A stretch of 64,000 bases of DNA, taken from positions 124,001 to 188,000 of the forward strand of contig NZ_MOBX01000014.1 of the NCBI RefSeq assembly GCF_003732425.1, read 5' to 3'. Under the pieces are notes generated by a model that made no database searches, was not told the origin of the DNA, and worked only from the letters and a program-made list of their open reading frames with translations. The position numbers were made by a program, and so were the translations under genes. The first letter of the stretch is position 1. Each line of letters opens with the position of its first letter. This document shows, one piece after another, positions 42,342 through 51,446 of this stretch. This DNA is from Pseudomonas fluorescens. GTDB lineage: Bacteria; Pseudomonadota; Gammaproteobacteria; Pseudomonadales; Pseudomonadaceae.

Positions 42342-43322
42342 TTACGCCGCGCCATCAAGGAACTGCTCGGCGTAGTGGCAAGCCACCTGCCGGCTGTCGA
42401 GCTGGCGCAACGCCGGCTCTTCCGTGCTGCAACGCTCGGTCGCATACGGGCAGCGCTTGTGGAAAGCGCAGCCCGGTGGCGGATTCAGCGGGTTAGGCAG
42501 TTCGCCGACGATCTTGATTTTCGGCTTGTTCGGGTCCGGGTGAATGGTCGGGGTCGCCGACAGCAGCGCCTGGGTGTACGGGTGCAGCGGGCGTTCGTAG
42601 ATGTCGTTCTTCGGACCCAGTTCCACCGGGCGACCGAGGTACATCACCATCACGTCATCGGCCACGTGTTGCACCACCGCGAGGTTGTGCGAGATGAACA
42701 CGTAAGCCGTGTTGAACTCCTGCTGCAGGTCCATGAACAGGTTCAGCACCTGCGCCTGAATCGACACGTCGAGCGCCGAAGTCGGTTCATCCGCCACCAG
42801 CACTTTCGGTTGCAACATCATGGCGCGTGCCAGGGCGATACGCTGACGCTGACCGCCAGAGAACATGTGCGGATAGCGCTGATAATGCTCAGGGCGCAAG
42901 CCGACCTGCTTCATCATCGCCTGGACTTTCTCGCGACGCTCAGCGGCGGAGAGGTTGGTGTTGATCAGCAGCGGTTCGCCGAGCTGGTCACCGACTTTTT
43001 GCCGTGGGTTCAACGACGCGTACGGGCTCTGGAACACCATCTGCACGTCTTTGCGCAGTTGCTTGCGCTGGGCCTTGTCGGCGCCGGCGACTTCTTGGCC
43101 GGCGATTTTCAGCGAGCCGGACGATGGGTCTTCGATCAGCGTCAACGCACGGGCGAGGGTGGATTTGCCGCAGCCCGACTCACCCACGACGGCGAGGGTC
43201 TTGCCGGCTTCCAGTTCGAACGACACGCCATTGAGTGCGCGTACGATCGCATGGCCCTTGAACAGGCCACGGGAGACTTCGTAGTGACGGGTCAGGTCGC
43301 GGGCGGTAAGTACGACGGCCAT
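42342..43322 (-). CDS. dppF: Dipeptide ABC transporter ATP-binding protein DppF
   Basis: 326-aa ATPase partnering DppD. Walker A GESGCGKSTL (about 48-57), signature FSGGQRQRIALARAMM, Walker B VLVADEPTSALDVS, H-loop ISHN; C-terminal oligopeptide/dipeptide-type cysteine cluster GCAFHKRCPYATERC, known in the family as an Fe-S-like motif. Start overlaps the dppD stop by one base (TAATG). Last gene of dppBCDF. Confidence 0.96.
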   Translation of the reverse strand: MAVVLTARDLTRHYEVSRGLFKGHAIVRALNGVSFELEAGKTLAVVGESGCGKSTLARALTLIEDPSSGSLKIAGQEVAGADKAQRKQLRKDVQMVFQSPYASLNPRQKVGDQLGEPLLINTNLSAAERREKVQAMMKQVGLRPEHYQRYPHMFSGGQRQRIALARAMMLQPKVLVADEPTSALDVSIQAQVLNLFMDLQQEFNTAYVFISHNLAVVQHVADDVMVMYLGRPVELGPKNDIYERPLHPYTQALLSATPTIHPDPNKPKIKIVGELPNPLNPPPGCAFHKRCPYATERCSTEEPALRQLDSRQVACHYAEQFLDGAA

Positions 43323-44290
43323 TACGCCACCTCCTGGTTCAGCGGGAAGAAGCAGCGGGCGAGGCTGTGGCTTTTCGGATCAAGACCTGGACGCTGCGCA
43401 CGGCAGCTGTCCTGCACGTACGGGCAGCGCGGCGACAGCAGGCAACCCTGCGGACGGTCGTAGCGGCCCGGGACGATGCCCGGCAGGGTCGACAGGCGTG
43501 AGGCGCCGAGGCTGTGCTCGGGAATCGCCTTGAGCAGGGCTTCGCTGTACGGGTGCGCCGGGATGTCGAACAGTTGCGGCACCTGACCGACTTCAACGGC
43601 TTGACCGGCGTACATCACACAGACGCGCTGGGCGGTTTCAGCCACGACCGCGAGGTCGTGGGTGATCAGCACCAGGCCCATGTTCTGTTCTTTCTGCAAC
43701 GCCAGCAGCAGATCCATGATCTGCGCCTGAATCGTCACGTCGAGTGCCGTGGTCGGTTCGTCGGCGATCAGCAATTTTGGCTCGCCGGCAATCGCCATGG
43801 CGATCGCGACACGCTGGCTCATACCGCCGGACAGTTGGTGCGGGTAGGCGTCCATGCGGCTGGCGGCGCCCGGGATTTCAACTTTTTCCAGCAGCTCGAT
43901 CGCACGTTTGCGCGCTTGCTTGCCGGACATTTTCAGGTGCAGGCGCAGCACTTCTTCGATCTGGAAACCGACGGTGTAGCTCGGGTTCAGCGCGGTCATC
44001 GGGTCCTGAAAGACCATCGACAGGTCTTTGCCAACGATCTGCCGACGCTGACGGTTGCTCAGCTTGAGCATGTCTTTGCCGTCAAAGCTGAGCGAGTCGG
44101 CGGTGACAATGCCGGGGTGCTCGATGAGGCCCATCAGCGCCATCATGGTCACGGATTTACCCGAACCCGATTCGCCCACGATGGCCAGTACTTCGCCCTT
44201 GTCGACTTTCAGGTCGAGGCCATCGACCACCGGCGTCGCGGTTTTGTCGCCGAAGCGAACGTTGAGATTCTTGATTTCTAGCAGTGACAT
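43322..44290 (-). CDS. dppD: Dipeptide ABC transporter ATP-binding protein DppD
   Basis: 322-aa ATPase. ATG 44290 (MSLLEIKNLNVRFGD) has GGAGA upstream. Walker A GESGSGKSVTM, signature LSGGMSQRVAIAMAI, Walker B LLIADEPTTALDVTIQ; C-terminal cysteine motif GCLLSPRCPYVQDSC. 10 bp separates it from dppC. Confidence 0.96.
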   Translation of the reverse strand: MSLLEIKNLNVRFGDKTATPVVDGLDLKVDKGEVLAIVGESGSGKSVTMMALMGLIEHPGIVTADSLSFDGKDMLKLSNRQRRQIVGKDLSMVFQDPMTALNPSYTVGFQIEEVLRLHLKMSGKQARKRAIELLEKVEIPGAASRMDAYPHQLSGGMSQRVAIAMAIAGEPKLLIADEPTTALDVTIQAQIMDLLLALQKEQNMGLVLITHDLAVVAETAQRVCVMYAGQAVEVGQVPQLFDIPAHPYSEALLKAIPEHSLGASRLSTLPGIVPGRYDRPQGCLLSPRCPYVQDSCRAQRPGLDPKSHSLARCFFPLNQEVA

Positions 44291-44300
44291 GGGAATCTCC

Positions 44301-45227
44301 TCAGGCGGCGTTCTTGAGTTTCGGGTCCAGCGCATCGCGCAGACCGTCGCCCATCAAGTTGATTGCCAGCACGCTGAGCAAAATGGTCAAACCAGGCAGG
44401 CTCACCACCCACCAGGCGCGTTCGATGTAGTCGCGGGCCGAGGCCAGCATGGTGCCCCACTCAGGGGTTGGCGGTTGTACGCCAAGGCCGAGGAAGCCCA
44501 ACGCAGCGGCATCGAGAATCGCCGAGGAGAAGCTCAGGGTCGCCTGCACGATCAGCGGCGCCATGCAGTTGGGCAGCACGGTGATGAACATCAGACGTGG
44601 CAGACCGGCACCGGCCAGGCGCGCGGCGGTCACGTAATCGCGGTTCAGCTCACCCATCACGGCAGCGCGGGTCAGACGCACATAGGACGGCAGCGACACC
44701 ACAGCGATAGCGATCACGGTGTTGATCAGGCCAGGGCCGAGGATAGCGACGATCGCCACAGCCAGCAGCAGCGACGGCAGGGCCAGCATGATGTCCATCA
44801 GGCGCATGATGGTCGGGCCGATCATCTTCGGGAAGAAACCGGCGAACAGACCAAGGAGGATCCCTGGAATCAACGACATCACCACCGACGACAAACCGAT
44901 CAGCAGCGACAGGCGCGAGCCCTGGATCAGGCGCGACAGCAGGTCGCGACCCAGTTCATCGGTGCCGAGCAGGAACTGCATCTGCCCGCCTTCCAGCCAC
45001 GCCGGCGGCGTCAGCAGGAAGTCACGGTATTGCTCGCTCGGGTTATGCGGCGCGACCCATGGCGCGAAAATCGCGCAGAAGATGATCAGCAGCATGAACA
45101 GCAGGCCGGCAACCGCGCCTTTGTTCTTGGAGAAGGCTTGCCAGAATTCTTTGTACGGTGACGGGTACAGCAGGCTTTGATCCGCGCTGGAAGCAGCGGT
45201 GGCTACTGAGGATGTTGGAGTGCTCAT
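44301..45227 (-). CDS. dppC: Dipeptide ABC transporter permease DppC
   Basis: 308-aa inner-membrane permease. ATG 45227 (MSTPTSSVATAASSADQSLLYPSPYKEFWQAFSKNKGAVAGLLFML) follows GAGGT; a longer frame overlaps dppB further and lacks a site. EAA-loop region DYVTAARLAGAGLPRLMFITVLPNCMAPLIV. It starts 10 bp after dppB. Confidence 0.96.
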   Translation of the reverse strand: MSTPTSSVATAASSADQSLLYPSPYKEFWQAFSKNKGAVAGLLFMLLIIFCAIFAPWVAPHNPSEQYRDFLLTPPAWLEGGQMQFLLGTDELGRDLLSRLIQGSRLSLLIGLSSVVMSLIPGILLGLFAGFFPKMIGPTIMRLMDIMLALPSLLLAVAIVAILGPGLINTVIAIAVVSLPSYVRLTRAAVMGELNRDYVTAARLAGAGLPRLMFITVLPNCMAPLIVQATLSFSSAILDAAALGFLGLGVQPPTPEWGTMLASARDYIERAWWVVSLPGLTILLSVLAINLMGDGLRDALDPKLKNAA

Positions 45228-45237
45228 GGTATGGACC

Positions 45238-46248
45238 TCAGCGCTGATGACGGATGCGTGGGTTGGCAAAGCCGTAGAGGATGTCCACTACGAAGTTGAC
45301 CAGAATCACCAGGCAGGCGATTAACAGGATGCCGTTTTGCACAACCGGGTAGTCCCGGGCGCCGATGGCTTCGATCAGCCATTTACCGATGCCGGGCCAG
45401 GAGAAGATGGTTTCGGTCAGGACGGCACCGGCCAGCAGGGTGCCGACTTGCAGACCGACCACGGTGAGTACCGGAATCAGTGCGTTACGCAGACCGTGCA
45501 CGAACACCACGCGCGACGGCGACAGGCCTTTGGCCTTGGCGGTGCGGATGTAGTCTTCGCGCAGTACTTCGAGCATCGACGAACGGGTCATCCGCGCGAT
45601 CACCGCCAGCGGAATGGTGCCAAGCACGATGGCCGGCAGAATCAGGTGATGCAGGGCATCGAAAAACGCCCCGACTTCATCGGCCAGCAGCGTGTCGATC
45701 AACATGAAGCCGGTGCGCGGCTCGATGTCATAGAGCAGGTCGATCCGCCCGGAAACCGGCGTCCAGCCGAGGCTCACCGAGAAGAACATGATCAGGATCA
45801 GGCCCCACCAGAAAATCGGCATCGAATACCCCGCGAGGGAGATGCCCATCACCCCGTGGTCGAAGAGCGATCCTCGCTTGAGTGCCGCAATCACCCCGGC
45901 CAGAAGGCCCAGAATGCCGGCGAACAGCAGGGCGGCCATGGACAGTTCCAGGGTCGCCGGGAAGAGGGAGGTGAACTCGGTCCATACGCTTTCACGGGTA
46001 CGCAGGGATTCGCCGAGATCGCCGTGGGCCAGTTTGCCGATGTAGTCCAGATACTGGGCATACAGCGGTTTGTTCAGACCTAGGCGTTCCATTGCCTGAG
46101 CGTGCATTTCGGGGTCGACCCGACGTTCGCCCATCATCACTTCCACGGGGTCGCCCGGAATCATGCGAATCAACGCGAAAGTCAGCAGGGTGATGCCGAA
46201 AAACGTGGGGATCAACAACCCCAGTCGGCGGGCAATAAAACTAAACAT
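45238..46248 (-). CDS. dppB: Dipeptide ABC transporter permease DppB
   Basis: 336-aa inner-membrane permease beginning MFSFIARRLGLLIPTFFGITLLTFALIRMIPGDPVEV, with the EAA-loop DYIRTAKAKGLSPSRVVFVHGLRNALIPVLTVVG. Lies 73 bp after the adjacent receptor gene, first of the membrane genes. Confidence 0.96.
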   Translation of the reverse strand: MFSFIARRLGLLIPTFFGITLLTFALIRMIPGDPVEVMMGERRVDPEMHAQAMERLGLNKPLYAQYLDYIGKLAHGDLGESLRTRESVWTEFTSLFPATLELSMAALLFAGILGLLAGVIAALKRGSLFDHGVMGISLAGYSMPIFWWGLILIMFFSVSLGWTPVSGRIDLLYDIEPRTGFMLIDTLLADEVGAFFDALHHLILPAIVLGTIPLAVIARMTRSSMLEVLREDYIRTAKAKGLSPSRVVFVHGLRNALIPVLTVVGLQVGTLLAGAVLTETIFSWPGIGKWLIEAIGARDYPVVQNGILLIACLVILVNFVVDILYGFANPRIRHQR

Positions 46249-46321
46249 CTTGTGTGGTACCTCATCAGCCGGTTAGGCGTGCCCGGTGTCCCTGGGGTCA
46301 GGGGCACCGGGAGTTTCTTAT

Positions 46322-47917
46322 CTACTTCACCTGGGTAGTGGCGAAGTTATTAGTTGTCAGAGGGCTGATGTGGTAGCCCTCTACGTTCTTGCGCATTGCA
46401 GTAAACATCCGGGTGTGGGCCATGCTGATCCACGGTTGATCCTGATTAAACAGGACCTGAGCCTGCTCATAGAGTTTCGCGCGTTCGGCCGGATCTACTT
46501 TAGCCCGTGCTTCGTCGAGCAGTGCCTGGAATTTCTCGTTGCACCAGCGCGCGTAGTTTTCGCCGTTCTTGGCGGCCTCGCAACTGAGCATAGGCGTCAG
46601 GAAGTTATCCGGGTCGCCGTTGTCGCCCGCCCATCCGGCCGAGACCATATCGTGTTCGCCAGCCTTGGCGCGTTTGAGCATTTCGCCCCATTCCATCACG
46701 CGGATATCGATCTTGATCCCGACTTTCGCCAGGTCAGCCTGCATCATTTGCGCGCCGAGCATCGGATTCGGGTTGGTCGGGCCGCCACCGTTGCGGGTAA
46801 ACAGGGTAAACACGGTGCCTTCCGGAACCCCGGCTTCCTTGAGCAGGGCGCGGGCCTTGTCGAGGTCACGTGGCGGGTTCTTCAGGTCGTGGTTGTAGCC
46901 GAGCAGGGTCGGCGGGTACGGGTTGACCGCGACCGACGCATTGCCTTTGCCGAACAGGGCGTTGACGTAGGCTTCCTTGTCGAAGGCAATGTCGATGGCC
47001 TTACGCACGCGCACGTCGCTCATGTATTTGTGCTGGGTGTTCATCGCGATGTAGGAGACGGTCATCGCGTCCAGCTCATCGACTTTCAGGTTGCTGTCTT
47101 TCTTGATGCTCGGGATGTCATCCGGTTTCGGATACAGAGCGATCTGGCACTCGTTGGCCTTGAGCTTTTGCAGGCGTACGTTGTTGTCGGTGGCAATCGC
47201 CAGGATCAGCGCGTCAGCCGGCGCCTTGCCACGGAAGTAATCCGGGTTGGCCTTGAAACGTACCTGGGCGTCTTTGGCGTAGCGCTGGAAGATGAACGGG
47301 CCGGTGCCGACAGGCTTGTTGTTGAGGTCGCCGGTCTTGCCGGACTTGAGCAACTGGTCGGCGTATTCGGCCGGGTAGATCGAGGAGAACGCCATGGCGA
47401 TGTCGGCCAGGAACGGCGCTTCGCGGCGGGTCAGGGTGAACTTGACCGTGTTGTCGTCGACTTTTTCTACGCTTTTGAGCAGTTCTTTGAAGCCCATGCT
47501 TTCAAAGTACGGGAAGCCCACGCTCGACAGTTTGTGCCACGGGTGATTCGGGTCCAGCTGACGCTGGAAGCTCCAGACCACGTCGTCGGCGTTCATGTCG
47601 CGGGTCGGCTTGAAGTATTCGGTGGTGTGAAACTTGACGCCTTTGCGCAGGTGGAACGTGTAGGTCAGGCCGTCTTCACTGATGTCCCAGGATTCGGCGA
47701 GCGCCGGAATCACCTCGGTGGTGCCGGGCTTGAAGTCCGCGAGACGGTTGAAGATGGTTTCGGCCACCGCATCGGCAGTGACTGCAGTTGTGTACTGGAC
47801 CATGTCGAAGCCTTCCGGACTGGCTTCGGTGCAGACCACCAAGGGTTTGGCCGAGACGCCGATGGCGGCGCTCAACAACGCGGCAGCGACGGCCGCACGT
47901 AGGGGAAGCATTTTCAT
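46322..47917 (-). CDS. dppA: Periplasmic dipeptide-binding protein DppA (dpp-operon copy)
   Basis: 531-aa SBP_bac_5 family receptor. ATG 47917 (MKMLPLRAAVAAALLSAAIGVSA/KPLVVCTEASPEGFD) gives a standard signal peptide; longer in-frame starts extend into the upstream terminator. GDNGDPDNFLTPMLSC is the conserved peptide-pocket segment, and Cys pairs (VVCTEASPEG; CQIAL; LSCEAAKN...RWC) suggest the usual disulfides. It is the nearest receptor to dppBCDF and probably the cognate one. About 45-50% like the other three receptors by eye, and the most divergent of them. Confidence 0.94.
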   Translation of the reverse strand: MKMLPLRAAVAAALLSAAIGVSAKPLVVCTEASPEGFDMVQYTTAVTADAVAETIFNRLADFKPGTTEVIPALAESWDISEDGLTYTFHLRKGVKFHTTEYFKPTRDMNADDVVWSFQRQLDPNHPWHKLSSVGFPYFESMGFKELLKSVEKVDDNTVKFTLTRREAPFLADIAMAFSSIYPAEYADQLLKSGKTGDLNNKPVGTGPFIFQRYAKDAQVRFKANPDYFRGKAPADALILAIATDNNVRLQKLKANECQIALYPKPDDIPSIKKDSNLKVDELDAMTVSYIAMNTQHKYMSDVRVRKAIDIAFDKEAYVNALFGKGNASVAVNPYPPTLLGYNHDLKNPPRDLDKARALLKEAGVPEGTVFTLFTRNGGGPTNPNPMLGAQMMQADLAKVGIKIDIRVMEWGEMLKRAKAGEHDMVSAGWAGDNGDPDNFLTPMLSCEAAKNGENYARWCNEKFQALLDEARAKVDPAERAKLYEQAQVLFNQDQPWISMAHTRMFTAMRKNVEGYHISPLTTNNFATTQVK

Positions 47918-47945
47918 CGATAACCCTCTGCAATCGGTTGAAGAC

Positions 47946-47995
47946 AAAAAACCGAACGGCCGACTCATCATGAGTCAGCCGTCGGTTGGCGTTTT
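47946..47995. terminator. Terminator after the OprD-family porin gene
   Basis: Long interrupted stem (ACCGAACGGCCGACTCAT / ATGAGTCAGCCGTCGGT) flanked by AAAAAA and TTTTTT, directly after the porin stop on the minus strand and 30 bp before dppA. Confidence 0.8.
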
Positions 47996-49372
47996 TTACA
48001 GGATGTTGAATGGAATCGTGGTCACGAGACGGAACTCGTTGATGCTGCCGTCAGCCTGGTTTTCGCTGGCGCGGTGCGTGGTGTAGGTCGCGCGGATGGT
48101 AGTGGCCTTGAGCGGGCCGCTCTGCACGGCATACGAGGATCCGATGCCGTATTCGTAATGGTGTTCGCCGTCCATGTTGCGCACGTCGTAAGCGGTACCG
48201 ACGTAGTGAGTACCGTCGATGCCCCAGCCGCGAGCGCTATAGGCGTTGAACTTCAGGCCTGGAATGCCGTACTCGGCCATGTTGATGCCGTAGGCGATCT
48301 GGAAGGACTTCTCGTTCGGACCGTTGAAGTCCGACAGCAGGGAGTTGGCCAGGTAGATGCCGTTGGTTTCGTGCAGGTAGTCGAAGTACTCGTTACCGTT
48401 CACTTCTTGGTACGAGAAGGTCAGGGTATGTGCCTGGTGAGTCAGACCGAACGACAGCGAGTAGGTGTCATTGTCGATCTCACCCATCAACTTTTTGCCT
48501 TCGTCGACGGTCTTGTAGTAGTTCAGGCCGGTGGTCAGGCTCAGTACCGAGCTGTCGCCCAGTTCGTGAGTGGCGCCGAAGTAGTACTGGTTCCAGAAGT
48601 CCTCAGCCTGGGTCGCGTAGAGGCTGGTTTTCAGGCTCTTGAGCGGCTGGTAGTTCACGCCGGCGGTGTTGACGTGGTCGGTTTCAACACCGGTATTGCT
48701 GTATTCGGTGCGGAATTTCGACAGGCTCTGTTCGGTACGTGGCGACACGCGATCGAAGGTTGCGAGGTCGAACGACAGGTTGTCGAACTCTTCACTGTGG
48801 ATTGCCACACCTTCGAAGCTCGAAGGCAGCGGACGGTTGCCGATGACGTCGACGATCGGGCTGCTGAAGTTCATGCGGCCGGCGGTCAGGGTGGTGTTGG
48901 AGATACGCGCCTTGACGTTGGCCAGACCGAGTTTGCTCCACTGGTCGACGGCGTCGCCGTTGGAGTGGGCGAGGGTACGGTTGGAACCGCCCTTGATGTC
49001 TTCGCGGCTGCGATCCAGTGCAATGGCGTTGTACGCCGCGACTTCAGTGCTGATCCCCACGGTGCCTTGGGTGAAGCCCGAGGTGTAGTTGAGGATGGTG
49101 CCCTGAACCCAGTTGATCCGGCGCGAGCCGGTCAGGGTTTCGCCGTGGCGTTCATAGCTGAAAGTGCCGCCGCGCTTTTTTTCTTCGTTGGCGTACCAGT
49201 TACGGGTCGAACCCGACAGGCTCTGGCCATCGATAAAACCTTTGGCTTCGGACTGGGCGCTGGTGCTGGCCAGTTGCGTCGGCATGAAGTCCTGGCTGAC
49301 GCTTTCAGCATGGGCTCCGGCGGTGATGCTGCTGATGGCCAGGGCCAGTATCGCGGTGTTGCTCAGTTTCAT
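47996..49372 (-). CDS. opdP: OprD-family outer-membrane porin (OpdP-like)
   Basis: 458-aa porin with signal peptide MKLSNTAILALAISSITAGAHA/ESVSQDF. OprD features: N-terminal SEAKGFIDGQSLSGSTRNWYANEEKKRGG and C-terminal RLVTTIPFNIL. Its place between two DppA genes matches P. aeruginosa OpdP (PA4501), which takes up glycine-glutamate-type dipeptides and lets in carbapenems. Upstream lies a 12-bp palindrome resembling a LacI-family operator. Confidence 0.9.
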   Translation of the reverse strand: MKLSNTAILALAISSITAGAHAESVSQDFMPTQLASTSAQSEAKGFIDGQSLSGSTRNWYANEEKKRGGTFSYERHGETLTGSRRINWVQGTILNYTSGFTQGTVGISTEVAAYNAIALDRSREDIKGGSNRTLAHSNGDAVDQWSKLGLANVKARISNTTLTAGRMNFSSPIVDVIGNRPLPSSFEGVAIHSEEFDNLSFDLATFDRVSPRTEQSLSKFRTEYSNTGVETDHVNTAGVNYQPLKSLKTSLYATQAEDFWNQYYFGATHELGDSSVLSLTTGLNYYKTVDEGKKLMGEIDNDTYSLSFGLTHQAHTLTFSYQEVNGNEYFDYLHETNGIYLANSLLSDFNGPNEKSFQIAYGINMAEYGIPGLKFNAYSARGWGIDGTHYVGTAYDVRNMDGEHHYEYGIGSSYAVQSGPLKATTIRATYTTHRASENQADGSINEFRLVTTIPFNIL

Positions 49373-49451
49373 GGGTGAAGCTCCTTTACTTTCTTTTTAT
49401 GCCGGCTTTTTTGGGTTGGCCGGTTATTGGTTTAGAACCTATTCACACATC

Positions 49452-49463
49452 GCAAACGTTTGC
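49452..49463. promoter_or_regulatory. Palindrome GCAAACGTTTGC upstream of the porin gene
   Basis: Perfect 12-bp palindrome about 80 bp before the porin ATG. It shares the AAACGTTT core with the FruR operator at 18096 and is close to LacI-family sites such as PurR boxes. Candidate operator only. Confidence 0.45.
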
Positions 49464-49547
49464 AAAAAGCCGGATTGGCGAATTTCGGCAAAGCGCTTGC
49501 GTGAGGGGCTAGACAGCGCCCCCCAGCGTTGCGGCTAATCGGCTGGT

Positions 49548-51146
49548 TTAATCGATACCCACACCCGAGAACACGTTGCGACCGAACGGGCTGACTTTGA
49601 AGCCCTCGATCCTGGCGCTTAACGGTTGGTTGACCGTCGAGTGGGCGACAGGCGTGATCGGCACTTGCTGTTTAAGCAATTGCTGAGCCTGTTTGTAGAG
49701 CACGGTGCGCTGCTCGCGGTCAGTGACGACCTTGGCCTCTTTGATCAGCTTGTCGTAAGCCGGATCGCACCACATGGAGTAGTTGTTGCCACCAATAGCG
49801 TCGCAGCTGTACAGCGTGCCGAGCCAGTTGTCCGGATCCCCGTTGTCACCGGTCCAGCCGATCAGGCTGATGTCGTGCTCGCCATTTTTGGTGCGTTTGA
49901 TGTACTCGCCCCATTCGTAGCTGACGATCTTCACTTTCAGACCGATCCTGGCCCAGTCGGCCTGGAGCATTTCGGCCATCAGCTTGGCGTTCGGGTTATA
50001 CGGACGTTGTACCGGCATCGCCCACAGGGTGATCTCGGTGCCTTCTTTGACGCCGGCAGCCTTGAGCAGCTCTTTGGCTTTTTCCGGGTTGTAGGCAGCG
50101 TCCTTGATAGTGTCGTCGTAGGACCATTGCGTCGGTGGCATGGCGTTGACGGCCAGTTGGCCGGCGCCTTGATAGACAGCGTTGAGAATCCCTTGTTTAT
50201 TCACCGCCATGTCCAGCGCCTGGCGCACTTCAAGCTGGTCGAACGGCTTGTGCCGCACGTTGTAGGCGATGTAACCGAGGTTGAAACCCGGTTTGGAGAT
50301 CAATTGCAGTTTCGGGTCCGCCTTCAGCGCTTCAACATCGGCAGGGCGCGGGTGCAGGGTGATCTGGCATTCGCCAGCCTTGAGCTTCTGCACGCGCACC
50401 GAGGCGTCGGTGTTGATCGCGAAGATCAGGTTGTCGAGTTTGACCCGGCTCGGGTCCCAGTAATGTTTATTACCGGTGTAACGGATGTTCGAGTCTTTCT
50501 GATAACTCTTGAACACGAACGGCCCGGTGCCGATCGGCTTCTGGTTGATGTCGCTCGGCTTGCCTTCGGCCAGCAACTTGTCGGCGTATTCGGCGGACAG
50601 GATGGCGGCAAAGCTCATGGCTATGTTCTGGATGAACGCGGCGTCGACGCTGTTGAGGGTGAACACCACGGTCAGCGGCCCGGTCTTCTCGACCTTGGCG
50701 ATGTTCTTGTTCAGGCTCATCCCGTTGAAATACGGGAATTCTGTGGGATAAGCCTTACGGAAAGGTTGCTGGGCATCCAGCATGCGATTAAAGGTGAACA
50801 GCACGTCATCGGCGTTCATGTCGCGGGTCGGTTTGAAGTACGGCGTTGTATGAAACTTCACCCCTTCGCGTAGGTGAAAGGTGTACTTGAGACCATCCTC
50901 GGAAATATCCCACGTGGTTGCCAGGCCCGGGACGACGTTGGTCGCGCCTTTTTCGAACTCAACCAGACGGTTGTAGATCGGTTCGGCGGCGTCGTTATCG
51001 GTCGCTGTCGTGTACTGCGCGGTATCAAAACCTGCCGGGCTGCCTTCAGAGCAGAACACCAGACTTTTGCTGGCGGCGAAACTGACGGACGATGCGGCCA
51101 ACAGGCCGGCACCCAGCAATGCGGAATAAATCAAGGTATGGCGCAT
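49548..51146 (-). CDS. Periplasmic peptide-binding protein, DppA paralogue (adjacent to porin)
   Basis: 532-aa receptor MRHTLIYSALLGAGLLAASSVSFA/ASKSLVFCSEGSPAGFDTAQYTT. It keeps all SBP_bac_5 features, including GWTGDNGDPDNWLGTLYSC and KFHTTPYFKPTRDMNADDVLFTFNRM. AGAGGGAG lies 5-6 bases before the ATG. By position it matches P. aeruginosa PA4500 (dppA3). Closest within the window to the next receptor gene, suggesting local tandem duplication. Confidence 0.93.
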   Translation of the reverse strand: MRHTLIYSALLGAGLLAASSVSFAASKSLVFCSEGSPAGFDTAQYTTATDNDAAEPIYNRLVEFEKGATNVVPGLATTWDISEDGLKYTFHLREGVKFHTTPYFKPTRDMNADDVLFTFNRMLDAQQPFRKAYPTEFPYFNGMSLNKNIAKVEKTGPLTVVFTLNSVDAAFIQNIAMSFAAILSAEYADKLLAEGKPSDINQKPIGTGPFVFKSYQKDSNIRYTGNKHYWDPSRVKLDNLIFAINTDASVRVQKLKAGECQITLHPRPADVEALKADPKLQLISKPGFNLGYIAYNVRHKPFDQLEVRQALDMAVNKQGILNAVYQGAGQLAVNAMPPTQWSYDDTIKDAAYNPEKAKELLKAAGVKEGTEITLWAMPVQRPYNPNAKLMAEMLQADWARIGLKVKIVSYEWGEYIKRTKNGEHDISLIGWTGDNGDPDNWLGTLYSCDAIGGNNYSMWCDPAYDKLIKEAKVVTDREQRTVLYKQAQQLLKQQVPITPVAHSTVNQPLSARIEGFKVSPFGRNVFSGVGID

Positions 51147-51406
51147 GACGCTCCCTCTTTTTTAGTGTTGTTCAATGTGCCGTCGTCTCATCCGGAGACG
51201 TTTTGGCAGCATTGAGCTCAATCCAGTGCGTACGGCAAACCGGTAGCCCACGCAGACACTGGTCAGTACCCGACGGTAGGGGCCGCGGTTCTGGCAGTAA
51301 ATGCGTAAATGCCTTAAAGCTCGTAGGAAAAGGCGACGCGTCCTATACCGCTGCGGTAATCCACTGCGGAATTGGCTGTAGGCAATTTCCTAACTTCCCG
51401 GCAGGT
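51147..51406. other. Intergenic region between two DppA-type genes
   Basis: About 260 bp with no supportable gene; presumably holds the promoter of the 51146 gene. I see no clear hexamers. Confidence 0.4.
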
Positions 51407-51439
51407 AAAACAACGGCGACGTTAAAAACGTCGCCGTTG
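51407..51439 (-). terminator. Intrinsic terminator after the second DppA paralogue
   Basis: Perfect 13-bp stem CAACGGCGACGTT/AACGTCGCCGTTG with an AAA loop; on the minus strand it is followed by TTTT. Confidence 0.88.
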
Positions 51440-51446
51440 CAATGCC

